From: Taeniopygia guttata
Taxonomy: Eukaryota; Chordata; Aves; Passeriformes; Estrildidae
Assembly: GCF_048771995.1 (NCBI RefSeq)
Contig: NC_133030.1
Span: 42,036,001-42,100,000, forward strand
Direction: 5' to 3'
Length of the DNA stretch: 64,000 nucleotides
Shown here: positions 20,701 through 33,259 of the stretch, piece by piece
Layout: each line of letters starts with the position of its first letter
How positions within the stretch are numbered: position 1 is the stretch's first letter
The notes under the pieces: model-generated
The model's database searches: none
Seen by the model: only the letters and a program-made list of their open reading frames with translations
Told to the model about the DNA's origin: nothing
Program-made: the position numbers and the translations under genes

Positions 20701-23700
20701 AAACTTCAGATGCTGAAGGCGTGAAGGAAATCTAACTTTTACCTTAGCTGCTGGATAAGGGTGCTTTGAGCTCTTGAGTTGCTGTCATTCTAAGCCAGTC
20801 AAGTGCCTTTCCATCATGGCTACAGTGCTATTTTCCAATTGCTTTTAAAGAGCTCTTATCTTTTCCAATCCTGCAGGTTTGATGTGAGACCATTATGTAA
20901 TAACAGTAGGGGAAATATTGGAATATTTTGAAATGTGTTCTACTTTTGAGCACTGCTATGCTGAGCTAGGAGTGCAGTCAATGATTACACAGGTATGAAG
21001 TGAAACATCAAATAATGTGGAGTTCCTGGCTAACTGACCGCAGTAGAAATTTTGCCACTGAGAGGAGTTCTGGTCTTCTGGAGTTCAAAGGCTCCATAGC
21101 TGTAGAAAAAAAAATTAAAACACCTAGATGCTGCATTCATGACTGTAAGCGTAAACATCATAGGATGTATTATCATCATATCCAGTAGCTACCCTTTACC
21201 TTCTCATTCATAGCAAATTCTGTTGGAAATCTGTTCCTTCTTAAAGAGAAAAATGTGCATGAGAAGGTCAAAACTTCTGGATCCAGAACTGAAAAATGCA
21301 AGTACCAAATTTAACATCACTGCATCATGAAGCACCCTGGGAGGAGACAAAGGATAAAGAAGGGCATAGGTGTTCTGCTCTAGCACACTGTGGGAAAGTG
21401 GTATGCATGCAGACTGGAGAATGGGAATGGTGGGTCCTGTGTCTGATTCAGATCTCAGGGAAAAACCAAAGTCCTAGGATGGGTTTGTCTTCTTGCAATG
21501 CTGATACAGCCTTTTCTCTCTACAGGGGAACTGTACTCTGGCAAGATGCCCTCTGTCTGGTGAGTCTTACACTTTTATTTAATTTCAGGCTACCTAGAAA
21601 GAGGTAGATGGTACCTAGAACTGATGATGGAGGTTGGTAATAGGTCTGATTGGGGTTTATTTCTTTCAGTCATGTAGTGAAGAAGCAGTGGAATGAGCTA
21701 AGTTTCCATGGGAGTGCCTCCCTTGCCTAATGTACAATGCTGCCTGATCCATTTGGCTCTGGTGAAGATTTCATAGCAGCAGCACAGTGTATTTCAGGCA
21801 TTGCAGTGCTTGAAGCATATGCTGTTGCAGAGCCCTAGCTCTCTAATAAACTCCTTTGAAAATTATGAATGAATATAAAGTGACATGTCAAATCTAGTGT
21901 GCCTGTGAACTCCACTTCGAGGCTTAAACTGTTTTTCCTTAGAGCTCTGGTTTTTCTAGTTGTACTGTAGAAATTGTGCTGATTTTTTAAAAAATCAAGT
22001 GGGGAAATGGCTCTTCCCTTTGGCATTGTGTGGTTGAGATAATTATGTTCTCCAGTTACTACACTGACTCTCTTTAAGATCAGTCTGGAAAACTGCCCAG
22101 TGCCCTGTAAGTGACAAAGGACAGGAGTCCATAATTTAAAAATGCAGTGTCAGGGCACATAGCAGTGTGGGAAGAGGACAATCTGAAACTGGGAAGTTGT
22201 GCAAATATTTCCCTACTGCACGTTTCGGAAAATAATTTTCTCTGGACACGGAGTGGGCAGAGAAGAAGGGTGATGGTGGCTCATGACTTTGCCCTACACC
22301 CTCTTTTCAGTCCTGTTTTTCCTCCTTAGCTGTGTCTGTGACTGCAAAGCTTTCTGGGGTGCCTCTTACAGGGCTGTTACCTTGCTCCATACTTCGTATG
22401 GGTGTGGATAACTCCACAATTCTGGAGGTGGTTCCTCATAGCTCTTTCCTGGTTTTGCTCTGAACGGGGTAGCTGCTGCTTTGTTTGCCCTTTTCAAAGT
22501 TATCCTTATTAGCTTTGTTGTCAAGCTATAACTGTTTTCTCCATCCCTATAAATCTAGATGAAGACAAAACCACTGTTCTTGGCAAGCTCTGGGCAGGTT
22601 TGATGGCACTGAGGTGTCTCTGCATGGATATATTCCCCATTTGGTCCCAAATTTCTTTCGGGGCGGGCAGTGGTGTCCTCTGCCTTCTTTTATCTGATGA
22701 GGATACTTGAGGGCTGAACAGCTGGATAATATAACTCCTTTCTCATTCACAGGTGTGTCTGGGAGCCAAGGACTGGCTTACACAAACAGCAGGAAGCTTG
22801 TGTAAGTATCCACAGAAAAAACTTCATGTAGGCAGACTGAGGCTGCTCTAGCCATGATAAGATTTGAGGTCTGAGAATCAGAATATGGTTGGCTGTCATG
22901 AAATCCTTGTGCACATCATAGAAGTATGGAGCTAACCCTAACAAAATCTAGGTTTTGCAGGTTGAGAACTGAAAACAGGCTTTGTCTGCAGCCAGATACT
23001 GGGACAGGGAAGGGACAGGAATGAGGAAACCAGTGATAAATAAATGTATACTCTTTGAGAATCCAACTAGAGGTGTTCTTTGCTCTATGATGGTCTTCTG
23101 GTAGATTTTCTGTCAGGAGAAGCGGGGTCATTCACAGAGCTGTTGTTCATATGTCAGGATTTGCACTAATGAGGTAGTTTTATAGAAATGTATTTGGGGA
23201 AATAACCATAAGAGTACATGCATAAAAGCCTGAAATACTTTTAAATCCTTTGTTTGTACAAAGTAACCCGTGCCAGAGGAAATGCTAAAGCATGTTTGTT
23301 TCAGTTTTCCAAATGTGATGTCAGTAGATAGAAAAATCATCCTTTGGAATGTAGGGATTGCTAGCTCCCTGTAAAGAAACATGGTGGAGGGAAATAGCTG
23401 GTTTTTGGATGCGTTGCCGTAGGCAATTTATGATGCTTTTTTTTTTTTTTTTTTTTTTTGGAGCAATCTAACAACTTCTGTAGAGGTGACAGTCCTAATC
23501 TAGATGTAAAAAAATTGTTGCTGCACTAGTCTTGGGCATTGCATGGGCTGGCCAGGTCACCCTTTAATTTAAACTATGAGGGTTCTGTAGGGTTGTCTGT
23601 ATAAATGAAAATTCCTTATGTATCAGTTCTCACTGAGTTTCTGAGAGCACTAATGATGGTAGGATGTAATGCTTCCTTTCTTACTAGATTGTTGCAGCTT

Positions 23701-26700
23701 GAACAGTAAATAGGAGTCCTTTGGAACAAACACATCAGAACAGCCGAGTGGCCTTTCACATCAGTTAAGCAAGTGTAAATTCTGTACTTGGTGCTGGCAG
23801 CCTGCAGAGGAATGTTCTTCTGTGTTCATACTTTTCTCTCTTTCTGCAGAGTAAATAGCTCCAGTGTCTTCACTGTCCGCTACTTCAGAACCACTGCGGT
23901 ACATAGTAAGTAAAAAGGCAGGAATCAGCCTGATGCTTCTTTTGCTTCCTCTTGCTGTCCTGCCAGCAGCTACTTTCCATCTTTGGTCAAGGCTCACTGC
24001 TGTCCTACCTGCATGGATGACTCAGGGTTTATATCCCCAGGGCCCTAAAGATTTTGTCTGGCATTCACAAGTCACAATGTGGCTTTCAGTCAATTGTGAA
24101 TTTCTCTGGTGTTTAAATGTTGATCAGTGTAGAAGCGAGGAGACGGACAGCAATTGATGTCTGATGGCCTACCCTCTTTAGCAGAGTTGTGATGACAAGA
24201 GTGAAGCAATACCATAAATTTTTAGCTCTGAAAGCAGTCAAGTCTGTTTGTCTCTCTCACAGGGGATGACGTGGTTACGGTGAACACACCAGCCTTTGCA
24301 GAGTCAGTCACAGAAGGAGATGTCAGGTGGGAGAAAGGTAAGCAGTTGCCTCTTCATGACATTCTCATCACTGCTACTGCTGTGTTGAACACCTTGGGTA
24401 TGCATTACAGTTCACTGGCTGATATCTTGCTCTGTGCCTTTCAGTCTTTGACAAATGAGGCATTTAATTGCAGCCTCATTTAATTGAAGCCTCAGCTTCA
24501 TTCTTAACCTCTAAAGGATTGAGAATTTCAGTTATTGCCTCATCACCTCTCTGTCAGGGGTAGTGTTGGATGAGGGGAGATGTCTGAGCTGGAATCAGAC
24601 TCTTAACTGTGCAGTAGATTGCTTGAGCTAGTCTTTTCTTTAGAAGTTGTGGAGAACTGGGATGAAAAAGTTACGGGTTAGTGTGGGAAACTGCTGTGGG
24701 TAAAGAGGGGAGGCCAGAGCACACCTCCCTCCTCACAGTGGTCTTCATATCTGTCATTCAGCTGTTGGAGACACAGTGGCGGAAGATGAAGTGGTGTGTG
24801 AGATTGAAACAGACAAGGTAGGAGTTTCTGGACCAAAGTTTTTCTAGTTCTGGAGCAGGTACCCTGTATGGCTTCTCTCCTGCTAAGAGCTGCTAGAGCC
24901 TACAGGACCCTGACTGTGTCTCCTGCTCTCTTCATGGAGAAAAGCTTTTCTATCTAGTATGAAAACTTGCTGTCCCTTAAGTGAGAATTCTTGATAACCC
25001 TTACTCATCCATTTGATTAATCATCACTGGTGTTGTTGTTTATTGGAGCTGTAATTTTACTCCTCCTTCCTATTTGAGTGCTTTGAGTTTTGAGACCTGT
25101 TTGTGTTTAAGCAAAGGAGAAATCTGCACGCCATAGGTTGTCTTCAGATAATTTTAAATTTAGTCTTTAAGTTTATCTACCCCTGAAAGGACTGTTAAGC
25201 CTTGAAGTTCTTGCTGAATTCTGTTTTCAGCTTTGCTGTCAGGAAGATGCTGGCAGTGGGTCAGTTCTTGACTCTACCCTGGAGATCAGGCTGTATGTTA
25301 CACTGCCAGCATCTAAAGCCTCTAAGTATTGGCACAAAATCCTGGTGGAGGGTGTGAAAACTGGTGCAAATAGTGTGAGACATAGCTGCTGTCTGTGCCA
25401 AATTACAATGTGTATATGCACATATTGCATCTTCTCTTGGGTGCTTGTTCTCCAACTGATGTTTGGGGAGAATTTCACTGCTTTTCTTTTCTTTCAGACA
25501 TCAGTGCAAGTTCCAGCCCCAGCAGCTGGTGTGATTGAAGCCCTTCTGGTACCCGATGGTGGCAAAGTGGAAGGGGGGACACCTCTATTCAAACTCAGGA
25601 AAACTGGAGGTAAGTCAGGCATGTATGACTTGCCTTTGTGTTTCTGCCAGTTTTTTTCTGAAGTTTTAAGCATTTAGAATAAAATGCTTTTTAACATTTA
25701 GTAAAGCATTTAGACAAATCCTGAGAGAGGTTAAATAATTCCTCCATCTGCCTCTGTAACTGGAAGAAAATACTCCTATTCTGTTGTCCATTAGAAAAGC
25801 ATAATTTTAGTCCTTCTGAGGGGAGTCTTCTCTTCTGTTCCCTCTGGAGGAGACTGAGCTCTTAGCTATAACTAGTTGAGAATTTCCCTAACTCTCTTCT
25901 GTGCCCTCTTCTCTGTAGCATCCAGCCTCCTCCAGTGAGGAGGTCAAGGGTGTTGATGAGTCAAACACTTTCACAATGGCTTTCTCTTGTGGTGACTTCT
26001 GTCAGCTCAGTACTGCTGAGAACATAAAGGCACTCTGCCTGAGGGTTTACTTTTTTTTAGGTTGGTTGGACTCACAGATCTCTGCCAGTGGAAGCTGGTG
26101 CCCTTACCATGGTTCTTCCTTGTCTTTCAGCTGCTCCTGCCAAGGCTAAACCAGCAGCAGCCCCTCCTCCTCCTGCAGCCCCTGAACCTGTAGCTGCGCC
26201 TGCTCCTCCCCCTGCTGCAGCACCAATTCCCACTACGATGCCACCAGTGCCGCCTGTGTCAACTCAGCCCATCGACAGCAAACCAGGTGAGGCAGTAGCC
26301 ATTTGCTCCTGTTCTTGAGTCTCTCTGCTTTGGGGGAGAATGTATAAAGTTAAAGACATCAAACAGAGGCATTTATGATTAAGGGCCCCCGCAGTATTGC
26401 TCTGCTTGCCCCAGACTGGATTGTTCAGCTATGCCTGGAACCTTCCCAGCCTAATTCAGGGCTGCTTCCATATTGTGTCACTTAAGCAAAGAGCTCAAAT
26501 GTGCTTTCTACCTCAGAGCATTTTGTACCTGACTTCTGGTTTTGACTGATGTGTTTTTTACCCTCAGTGTCTGCTGTGAAGCCGGCTGCAGCCCCAGCGG
26601 CAGCCCCTCCTGGGGAGGCAGTGCCCACCAAAGGTGCCAGATCAGAGCATAGGGTAAGCTGTGAGAGCAGGGACCTTGCCAGCACTTCTGTTGCTAGGTG

Positions 26701-29700
26701 ATAATCTGTTCTGGCTTGAGCTTTCTGGATGTGTCCATTTCCACCTGTACACACCCAGCTCGGTAGAGCTGTGACAGGTAGGAAAATTCTCTACATGAGG
26801 GAACCACTTACAGGTGGTGTGGAGGAAGAGCCTGGACCAATCTGGTACAGGTCTTTTCTAGGCAAAAGTCTTGTCTTGAGCTCTGCTGACTCAGGACAGA
26901 AGGACTCAGTGTGATCTGCTTGGTTTGTCCACAAGCCATCAGCAAAGGGTTGAGGCTGCTGAAACTGCCTTGTGCATTCTTAAGACAGCATGGTTGAGCA
27001 ACCTGCTTTCTTAGCAGTCTTGCTCTCCTCACATTAGCCACACGGAAAGCTGTGCATGCTTGGAGGTCTTGAGGAATGCAGAGGTCAGAAGTAGCTATAC
27101 TGTGATGCATTTCAGTACTGATTTACAAGTGAACTGTGATTGAGCAGTGAAATAAACTCCTCAACCCATTGTGCTCCTGACCTAGAGTGAAAACCTTGGC
27201 CCTAGGCAAGAGGAGGGCCTTTTGGATTTCTTGTGCATTTTGCCCTTGGTTGAGCTTTAGGCAGCTTCTGCTTATACCTTTTTAATTTGCAGGTGAAAAT
27301 GAACAGGATGCGTCAGCGTATTGCTCAGCGGCTGAAAGAGGCTCAGAATACTTGTGCCATGCTGACCACTTTCAATGAGATTGATATGAGGTGAGGAGTA
27401 AACCTCTTTTTCCCTTTTTGAGTAGAAACAGGTTAAGGCAGTAATCTTTAAATAGCAGTCAAACCCTTGCAGATTTTCTTTGGAGACACTGGCAGCATGT
27501 CTTTTGGGCCCTCTTTCTTAGGTATGTACTGTAGTCTGCACATCTTCACCACGTTGGTGTTGTGGTATGAGGGGGTGCACAGCTTCCTAATGGCCTGTCG
27601 TTCCTTGGGCGTCACCTGCTGCTTGTAATAGGGGTAATCTCTGATTCCTCTTCTGTGGGCTTTTTGGTGGAAGACTGGTAAATGTTGAGCAGAAGAGCAG
27701 AAGGGGCTAGTATCACTTGCATATAGTGGCTGTTAGAAGACAGCAAGATGGAGCATCTGCTTTCTGCCACTCCACCAGGTTACTGCTTTTGGAGGTGTTT
27801 AACTTCCTGTGAGTTGGTTCTCCAGGGCTCATCAGCCTTTCAGGTGAGCATTGCTTAGGCCTAAGGCCTTTGCTGTCAAATAGTACAGCATTCTAGAGAC
27901 AGATGAGCACCCTTCCCCATCCTCTCAAGCAGGTGGGGGGCTCCTGACTCGAGTGCTTGCATGGACTGAGCACACTAATGTCTTTTGAGGGTGGGCAGCT
28001 TATGTTACAGTGCATTAAGGGGAAATTGTGCCCAAATCAAATTGCCTTGTGAAATCCTATGCTACTCCTTAAGACAAAACATGTAAATATTTGGATCTCA
28101 GAACAATAAGGCTGGCAAAATAGTCTTGATTGGAGGGAAGTGCTGCAGCTTTATCTCCTCTCAGAGGCTCACTGAGGTGTCACTTTACGCCAGCCTGGGG
28201 CTCTCATTGCATCTGGTAATGTGGTTTGGATTGATTACTGTGAAGGTGATTTGTGAAGACCTGTGCTGGGGCCTCTTGCTTCCCACGGGGGTCAGTGTCT
28301 GAAAGGAGGAGACCTTAATGAGGCAGTTCCATAGCAAGTTGTATCCTCATTGCTGCAGCCCTTGTGTCTTGGGAGGCACTAATGTCTTTGGGCGGTAATC
28401 CTAACTCTAAACAAGGTTAGACACAGGAAAACAAACACTCTAAGCCACGGAAAATCCTGCTCCTTGGTGAAACTGTCTCTCCAAAGACTGAAGATCTTTG
28501 AAGGGGGAAGGGATGAACCATGCGATTCCACAGCATCTGATGTTAGGCTAGAATAGGCAGAGCTTGTAGCCACAGCTTGGTTGATGTTTTGTAAATGGCC
28601 TCAATTATGATTAGTAGAAACAGCGGGAAAACATGATTTGTCTGGTCAAGAGCTATGGGTGAACTGGCACCCACTACCATAGCTCCTGGGAAAATTCCTT
28701 TCATATTCACTCAACTCGCAAAGCCAGAGAGTTGGGTTCAAAAGTGGTGGTGTACTGTCTGGTGCTGAATTTGCAGAGTGGTTGAGGTCTTTTCCTTTGA
28801 TCACTTTGATATTATTTCCTGCATGTTTACTGCTTTTGCCACATCGTGGTTTTTCACCCTTTGTGTCAGTCCAGCCACACCTGCGTTTGCTGTCTGTGGT
28901 GCCACACTGGTATGAGCACTGTTGTCTCCAGAGAATAGGTGGCAACATCAGGCCTAAGCAGGAAATATACCATGCCACATCTTGCTTCTGTTCTTGGCAG
29001 TGTGGTCCTTGCAGGTTTACCCTGGCTGTGGAGCTCGTGGTCCAGGACCAGTTTCTGTTTGATCCTTTGGCAGGAACCTTAGAGCCATCTGTATATCACA
29101 CGTGAAGGCTTTTGCAGCAGACTGGAGATTTCCCGCTCGGTGGTGCAGATTTACATCTTTGTGCCTGGCACTGAAATGTGTTACAGAGTGAGGGTTTTCT
29201 TGGACTCCCTGTTCACCAGTGTTATCGTGTGTTTCGCAGCAACATCCGGGAGATGAGAGCTGTACACAAGGATACCTTTCTGAAAAAGCACAACTTGAAG
29301 CTAGGTTTCATGTCAGCTTTTGTGAAAGCTGCAGCCTTTGCTCTGCAGGACCAGCCTGTTGTGAATGCAGGTGAGTGGTGACCCTTGCTGGTGTCTTGCA
29401 TGTCTAGGGAACATGGCAGAATGGGGGAAAGCCAATGGCCAAGTCCATGGCAGGAGTAGTAGCTTGGAGAAGCAAGTCAAGTGCACAGAAAACATGGGGA
29501 CAGTCCTGCATGCTGCTGCTGATTTTGCTAAAGCCACTCACATAGGCAGAGAGCAGCTTGCCAAGAGGGACTCGATCAGGAAGGGGTGACCAGGAGTGGG
29601 GCTGGGGCCTTGCATATGCAGCTTGCAGAAGCCTGCTGGTTGGTGTACAGGTGGCTGCTGTAGGCACAGTGCAGTTCCTGGGTGTGTCAGAGGTGCTTGC

Positions 29701-32194
29701 TGAAATGCAGAAGAACAGATTAACCAAGGGGAGAATAACTGAGGAGGATTGAACAGTGTGGACTGTTTTCTTTCTGTCTATCCTGGTGCCTCTCCCACAG
29801 GTACAGCAAGGAATCACTCTTTGGAGTTATGTATAAGCTAGACATCAGCAAGTTGTTATGATTTTTTTAGTATGTCAAACCCTTATTCTGTCAAACCCCA
29901 GGTTCTGCACATGTAACACAAGTTTTTTCTCTTTCTAGTGATTGATGACACGACCAAAGAGATTGTGTACAGGGACTATGTGGACATCAGTGTTGCTGTA
30001 GCAACTCCCCGGGTAGGTACTTTGGATGCTTTGTCCATGCTTCCCGCAGCCTTTCGTATGGGATGATCATACACTTTGAGCCAGCTCAGCTTTGTACTCT
30101 GCTTCAGCAGAAATTAACTGATAAGACTGATTCTTATCAGACCAAGAATATTCTACCACTATATTAATCTCAGTAAGAGATCTGGTAACAGGGTCAATAT
30201 AGATTTCAATTGTTAATGAGTAGGGCCAGGTTAGGGAAGCCCTTTCTTGTAGTGAATCCATGACGTAGTAAAAGCTTTGAACATCCTGTTCTCTGGCTAA
30301 CTTTGCTGTGCTGTTCCAAAGAGATGTGTCTGTCCAGGGAGAGTATGGGATGGAGTTACAGATGTTGAATTGGTGAATTACCTTCTTGATAAGAAGGTTC
30401 TGCTATGAAGCAGAGGTTTGACAAGGACTGAAGTTATGTTACTGTCTTCTCCCAAAGTCTAGGGGAGGCCCAGAAAAAAGAGGTGAGGCAAAGAGGTGCC
30501 AGCTGAAATCTCCCAGTGCCTCACCTGGGAATTTATTAATGTGGAGCTGGCTCCAGACAGACCTGGTTGATTTTATGAGACAGGCTAGCAAAGGCAAAGA
30601 TGATGGCTCAATTTAAGGTGTCAGCCTTTGACATGTGTCATGCCAGGTTTCCTGTCAGGCTACCAGGGTGTGAGGCAGCTCTGCCAACCAGCTGCTGTGG
30701 GCTGATGGGGAGGCAGGAGCTCTCTGGGCCTGTGTCCAGATTCCTGCCGCATGACAGCTATCTGTGTGTCACTGCACTGAATTTGCTATTCATGGACTTT
30801 GCTTCTCCCCAGGGTCTGGTGGTCCCTGTGGTTAGGAATGTAGAAAACATGAACTTTGCTGACATAGAGCGTGCTATCTACGAGTTGGGGGAGAAGGTAA
30901 GGAAAATTTTCTGAAGGGGGTTTGGAGGAATGGAAATTGGAAATTCTGGATCGTCATGTATTGATTTGGTCTCTGTGTCGTCATCTCTGACCTCTAACAC
31001 ACTGAGTTGTGCTGTGGGGAGTGATCCAGTTACATGGCTGGCTGTTCCTTTACCTTCTAGGACAGCTCTACTTTTGCTCGTCCAGAAGACTGCAATCTGT
31101 GCATTAGTGACATGGTGCATCTTCACCTTTGTCTTTAGAGGCCAAGGCTGAACTGCCCTGGGGTAGAAGTCCCTGTGTCTGTCTCCTGCAAAAGCAGGAG
31201 TTGGAAGCAAAGGCGAGAGAATCCTTCCCCAAAGCCAGTAGATGTTCACACTAAACACAGGATGCATTTTCGAGCAATTTGTGCTGGTTTTCAGCTGAAC
31301 AAATCAATAAGCAAAGCTCTTGCAATTAGTATTTATTCCTGGAGAGAGTGGATGTCCAAACCCTCGTTCTTTGCTCTCTGTAGTCTGTGTGGCTTTCTAA
31401 GACCTTATTTTTACTTCTAGGCACGGAAGAATGAACTGGCCATTGAAGACATGGATGGTGGCACTTTCACAATCAGCAATGGTGGAGTTTTTGGGTCACT
31501 CTTTGGAACACCTATCATTAACCCACCCCAGTCTGCCATCTTAGGCATGCATGCCATCTTTGACAGGCCCGTGGCTGTGGGAGGCAAGGTAGGTGGACCT
31601 GCACAGGAGGTTTTAGGGAACGAAGGATAGGGTTCAGCACACTGAGGACCTTTTTCTAAGGAGTTGGTGTCACTTCTGAAACACTTCAGTGTGAAGAAGG
31701 AGCAGAGACTAATGGGTATATGGCACCTTTGCTGGCCCTGGTACTTGGCCTGAGCTGTGCAGGGGACTTTGTTCTATCTGTGAGTGGGCAAACTGGTTAT
31801 AATCTGCTTAGGTGTGGGAAGGAGGAAGTTGTCGCCTTTGTGATAGGGAACGGTTCCAGAAAGGGACCTTATCTTGTATGTGGCATGGACCCAGCCTGGG
31901 TGTGTGTGGGTAGATAATATTGCCAGGCAGAACACATCCAGGAGCGCCTGCATGCAGGATTTGGGATGGGAAGAAGCCAGGTCTTCCCTGAATTCACAGG
32001 AGGGGACCATGCAGGCAGGGGCAGGAGTGCAAGCTCACTAATCCCCTGTCCCTCCTCAGATCGAGGTGCGGCCTATGATGTTCGTGGCGCTGACCTACGA
32101 TCACCGGCTCATCGACGGCAGAGAGGCCGTGACCTTCCTGCGCAAGATCAAGGCAGCGGTGGAGGATCCCCGCGTGCTGCTGCTCGACCTGTAG
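17133..32194 (+). CDS. DLST: DLST, dihydrolipoyllysine-residue succinyltransferase (E2o)
   Basis: Core acyltransferase of the mitochondrial 2-oxoglutarate dehydrogenase complex, moving succinyl from lipoyl-lysine to CoA. Coding exons: 17133-17201, 21526-21559, 22753-22801, 23850-23905, 24263-24337, 24762-24817, 25498-25609, 26131-26286, 26568-26653, 27293-27390, 29240-29370, 29939-30012, 30813-30896, 31421-31588, 32060-32194. Every junction is GT/AG and in phase, giving 460 aa (human 453). Arg-rich mitochondrial presequence with RYFRTTAV near its end (about residues 60-67); lipoyl domain about 70-148 with ETDK, modified Lys113; Pro/Ala linker about 151-215; catalytic domain about 232-460 with DHRLIDG, His431 and Asp435. 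There is no subunit-binding domain in the linker, as known for animal E2o. The gene looks intact. Confidence 0.97.
17202..21525 (+). other. DLST: DLST intron 1
   Basis: The longest DLST intron, 4.3 kb, AT-rich after the CpG island ends. No exon, recognisable repeat family or RNA gene was seen. It holds a perfect 12-bp inverted repeat at 20648-20677. Confidence 0.8.
20648..20677. repeat. Perfect short inverted repeat in DLST intron 1
   Basis: TCAGTTATATCC at 20648-20659 and its exact reverse complement at 20666-20677, separated by six bases. It could form a 12-bp stem in RNA or DNA. Function unknown. Confidence 0.8.
23438..23459. repeat. Poly(T) run in DLST intron 3
   Basis: An uninterrupted run of about 22 T, the longest homopolymer noticed in the window. 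No retroposon body is recognised next to it. Confidence 0.85.
24263..25609 (+). CDS. DLST: DLST exons 5-7, lipoyl domain
   Basis: Three exons (24263-24337, 24762-24817, 25498-25609) encode the biotinyl/lipoyl domain: [38 protein letters not shown] and [20 protein letters not shown]. The lipoylated lysine (residue 113) is the last codon of exon 6, so the ETDK|TSV target hairpin is split by an intron exactly after the modified residue. The span given includes the two introns. Confidence 0.95.
26131..26286 (+). CDS. DLST: DLST exon 8, Pro/Ala linker
   Basis: 52 codons made almost wholly of Ala and Pro with a few Lys, beginning [20 protein letters not shown]. This is the flexible swinging-arm linker between lipoyl and catalytic domains. 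An ATG in frame with it lies 22 bases upstream inside intron 7 (26109). Confidence 0.93.
32060..32194 (+). CDS. DLST: DLST exon 15, active-site motif and stop
   Basis: Encodes [20 protein letters not shown] and ends [10 protein letters not shown] before TAG at 32192-32194. His431 and Asp435 of DHRLIDG are the acyltransferase active-site residues. The C-terminus is the same length as in human. Confidence 0.97.
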   Translation: MEVRPMMFVALTYDHRLIDGREAVTFLRKIKAAVEDPRVLLLDL

Positions 32195-33250
32195 GGCAGC
32201 CACACCCCCACACAACCCACCCAGGACAGGGCCGCAGCACCAGCAGGGACGATGCAGGGCATTCAGGAACTGGCAGGGGTCATTCCAGTCTTTCTTCCTC
32301 CGCTGTGATTGGAGCTGTCCCAGAGGGAATTACAGGGATAGCTCCTACCTCCTTTCCTATTTTGTTTAATGAAGGTTTAGTATCTCACAAGAACTGCCAT
32401 GGCGTGGGCCAACCACTAATGGCACTGCCTTTCCAGAGCCATCTGTGTGGCATCCTCTCCCTCAGAGCACCAAACTCTCACCTCTAGCTTGTTCTATACC
32501 ACTGGAAACTGCTTGCTGCTGCTGTGCTAGGGTACCCTTCCCTGCCCCTCCATGGCAGGTTCAGCTTTATTGCCTAGCACTAAGGTTCCTGGGAGGGAGA
32601 GGAGAGGAAAGGCTACTGTCCTGTCCATGTTTTGCTTGAAAATATTTCACACTCATCTGCCTTGCAAGGGTGGTGTGACCCCAAGGCCACTTGCAGGAAA
32701 AGTTTTGGTCAGAGCAGGGCTTGAGGTAGGTGTCATGCTTCTGGCAGTGCCCTAGTTACACTCCCTCCACAGACAGTAACACGGGGTGGCAGCTCCCCTA
32801 CTTTCCCTTGGCAATTGTCTTTCACCAGCCCAGTCACTGTGGCATGAATGTTCTTGTTGGGCGGGACCTGTGTGGAGGTAGCACTGTTCTGGGGACAGCC
32901 CTTTCACCATTGCCTGCCCGACATGGGGTGAGAGGCAGCCCCTGCAGCTCTCCGTGCCGCCCAGCTCACTGGCGGTGGCTCTGCTGGCTTCCTGCGTGCG
33001 GGGGCTTGGCCTGCTCCCAGCCCACACGGCTGGGGGCCAGGCCTTTCACTGGAATGGGTATCCCAGCCCTCGGGTGCTGGTTCTGGGGGGAGGGGGGCAG
33101 TTCTTAATCTGATAGCGCACACATGAGTTGAGGGGTGAGGGGGTTGCTAGTGCCTGCAAAGTCTATTACTCTTACCCCCTACACAGAACTTGTAATAAAA
33201 ATATTTAACACAGCGGATTTTAAATGAAATAAAACTCTGCAACGACTGCA
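32195..33250 (+). other. DLST: DLST 3' UTR
   Basis: About 1.05 kb between the stop codon and two closely spaced poly(A) signals, with a GT-rich stretch just after (33255-33270) as expected downstream of a cleavage site. No element with known function recognised. Confidence 0.7.
33194..33233 (+). terminator. DLST: DLST poly(A) signals
   Basis: Two canonical AATAAA hexamers, 33194-33199 and 33228-33233, followed within 30 bases by a T/G-rich segment. A further AATAAA at 34170-34175 could serve a longer form. Confidence 0.7.
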
Positions 33251-33259
33251 AGGTGGGGT

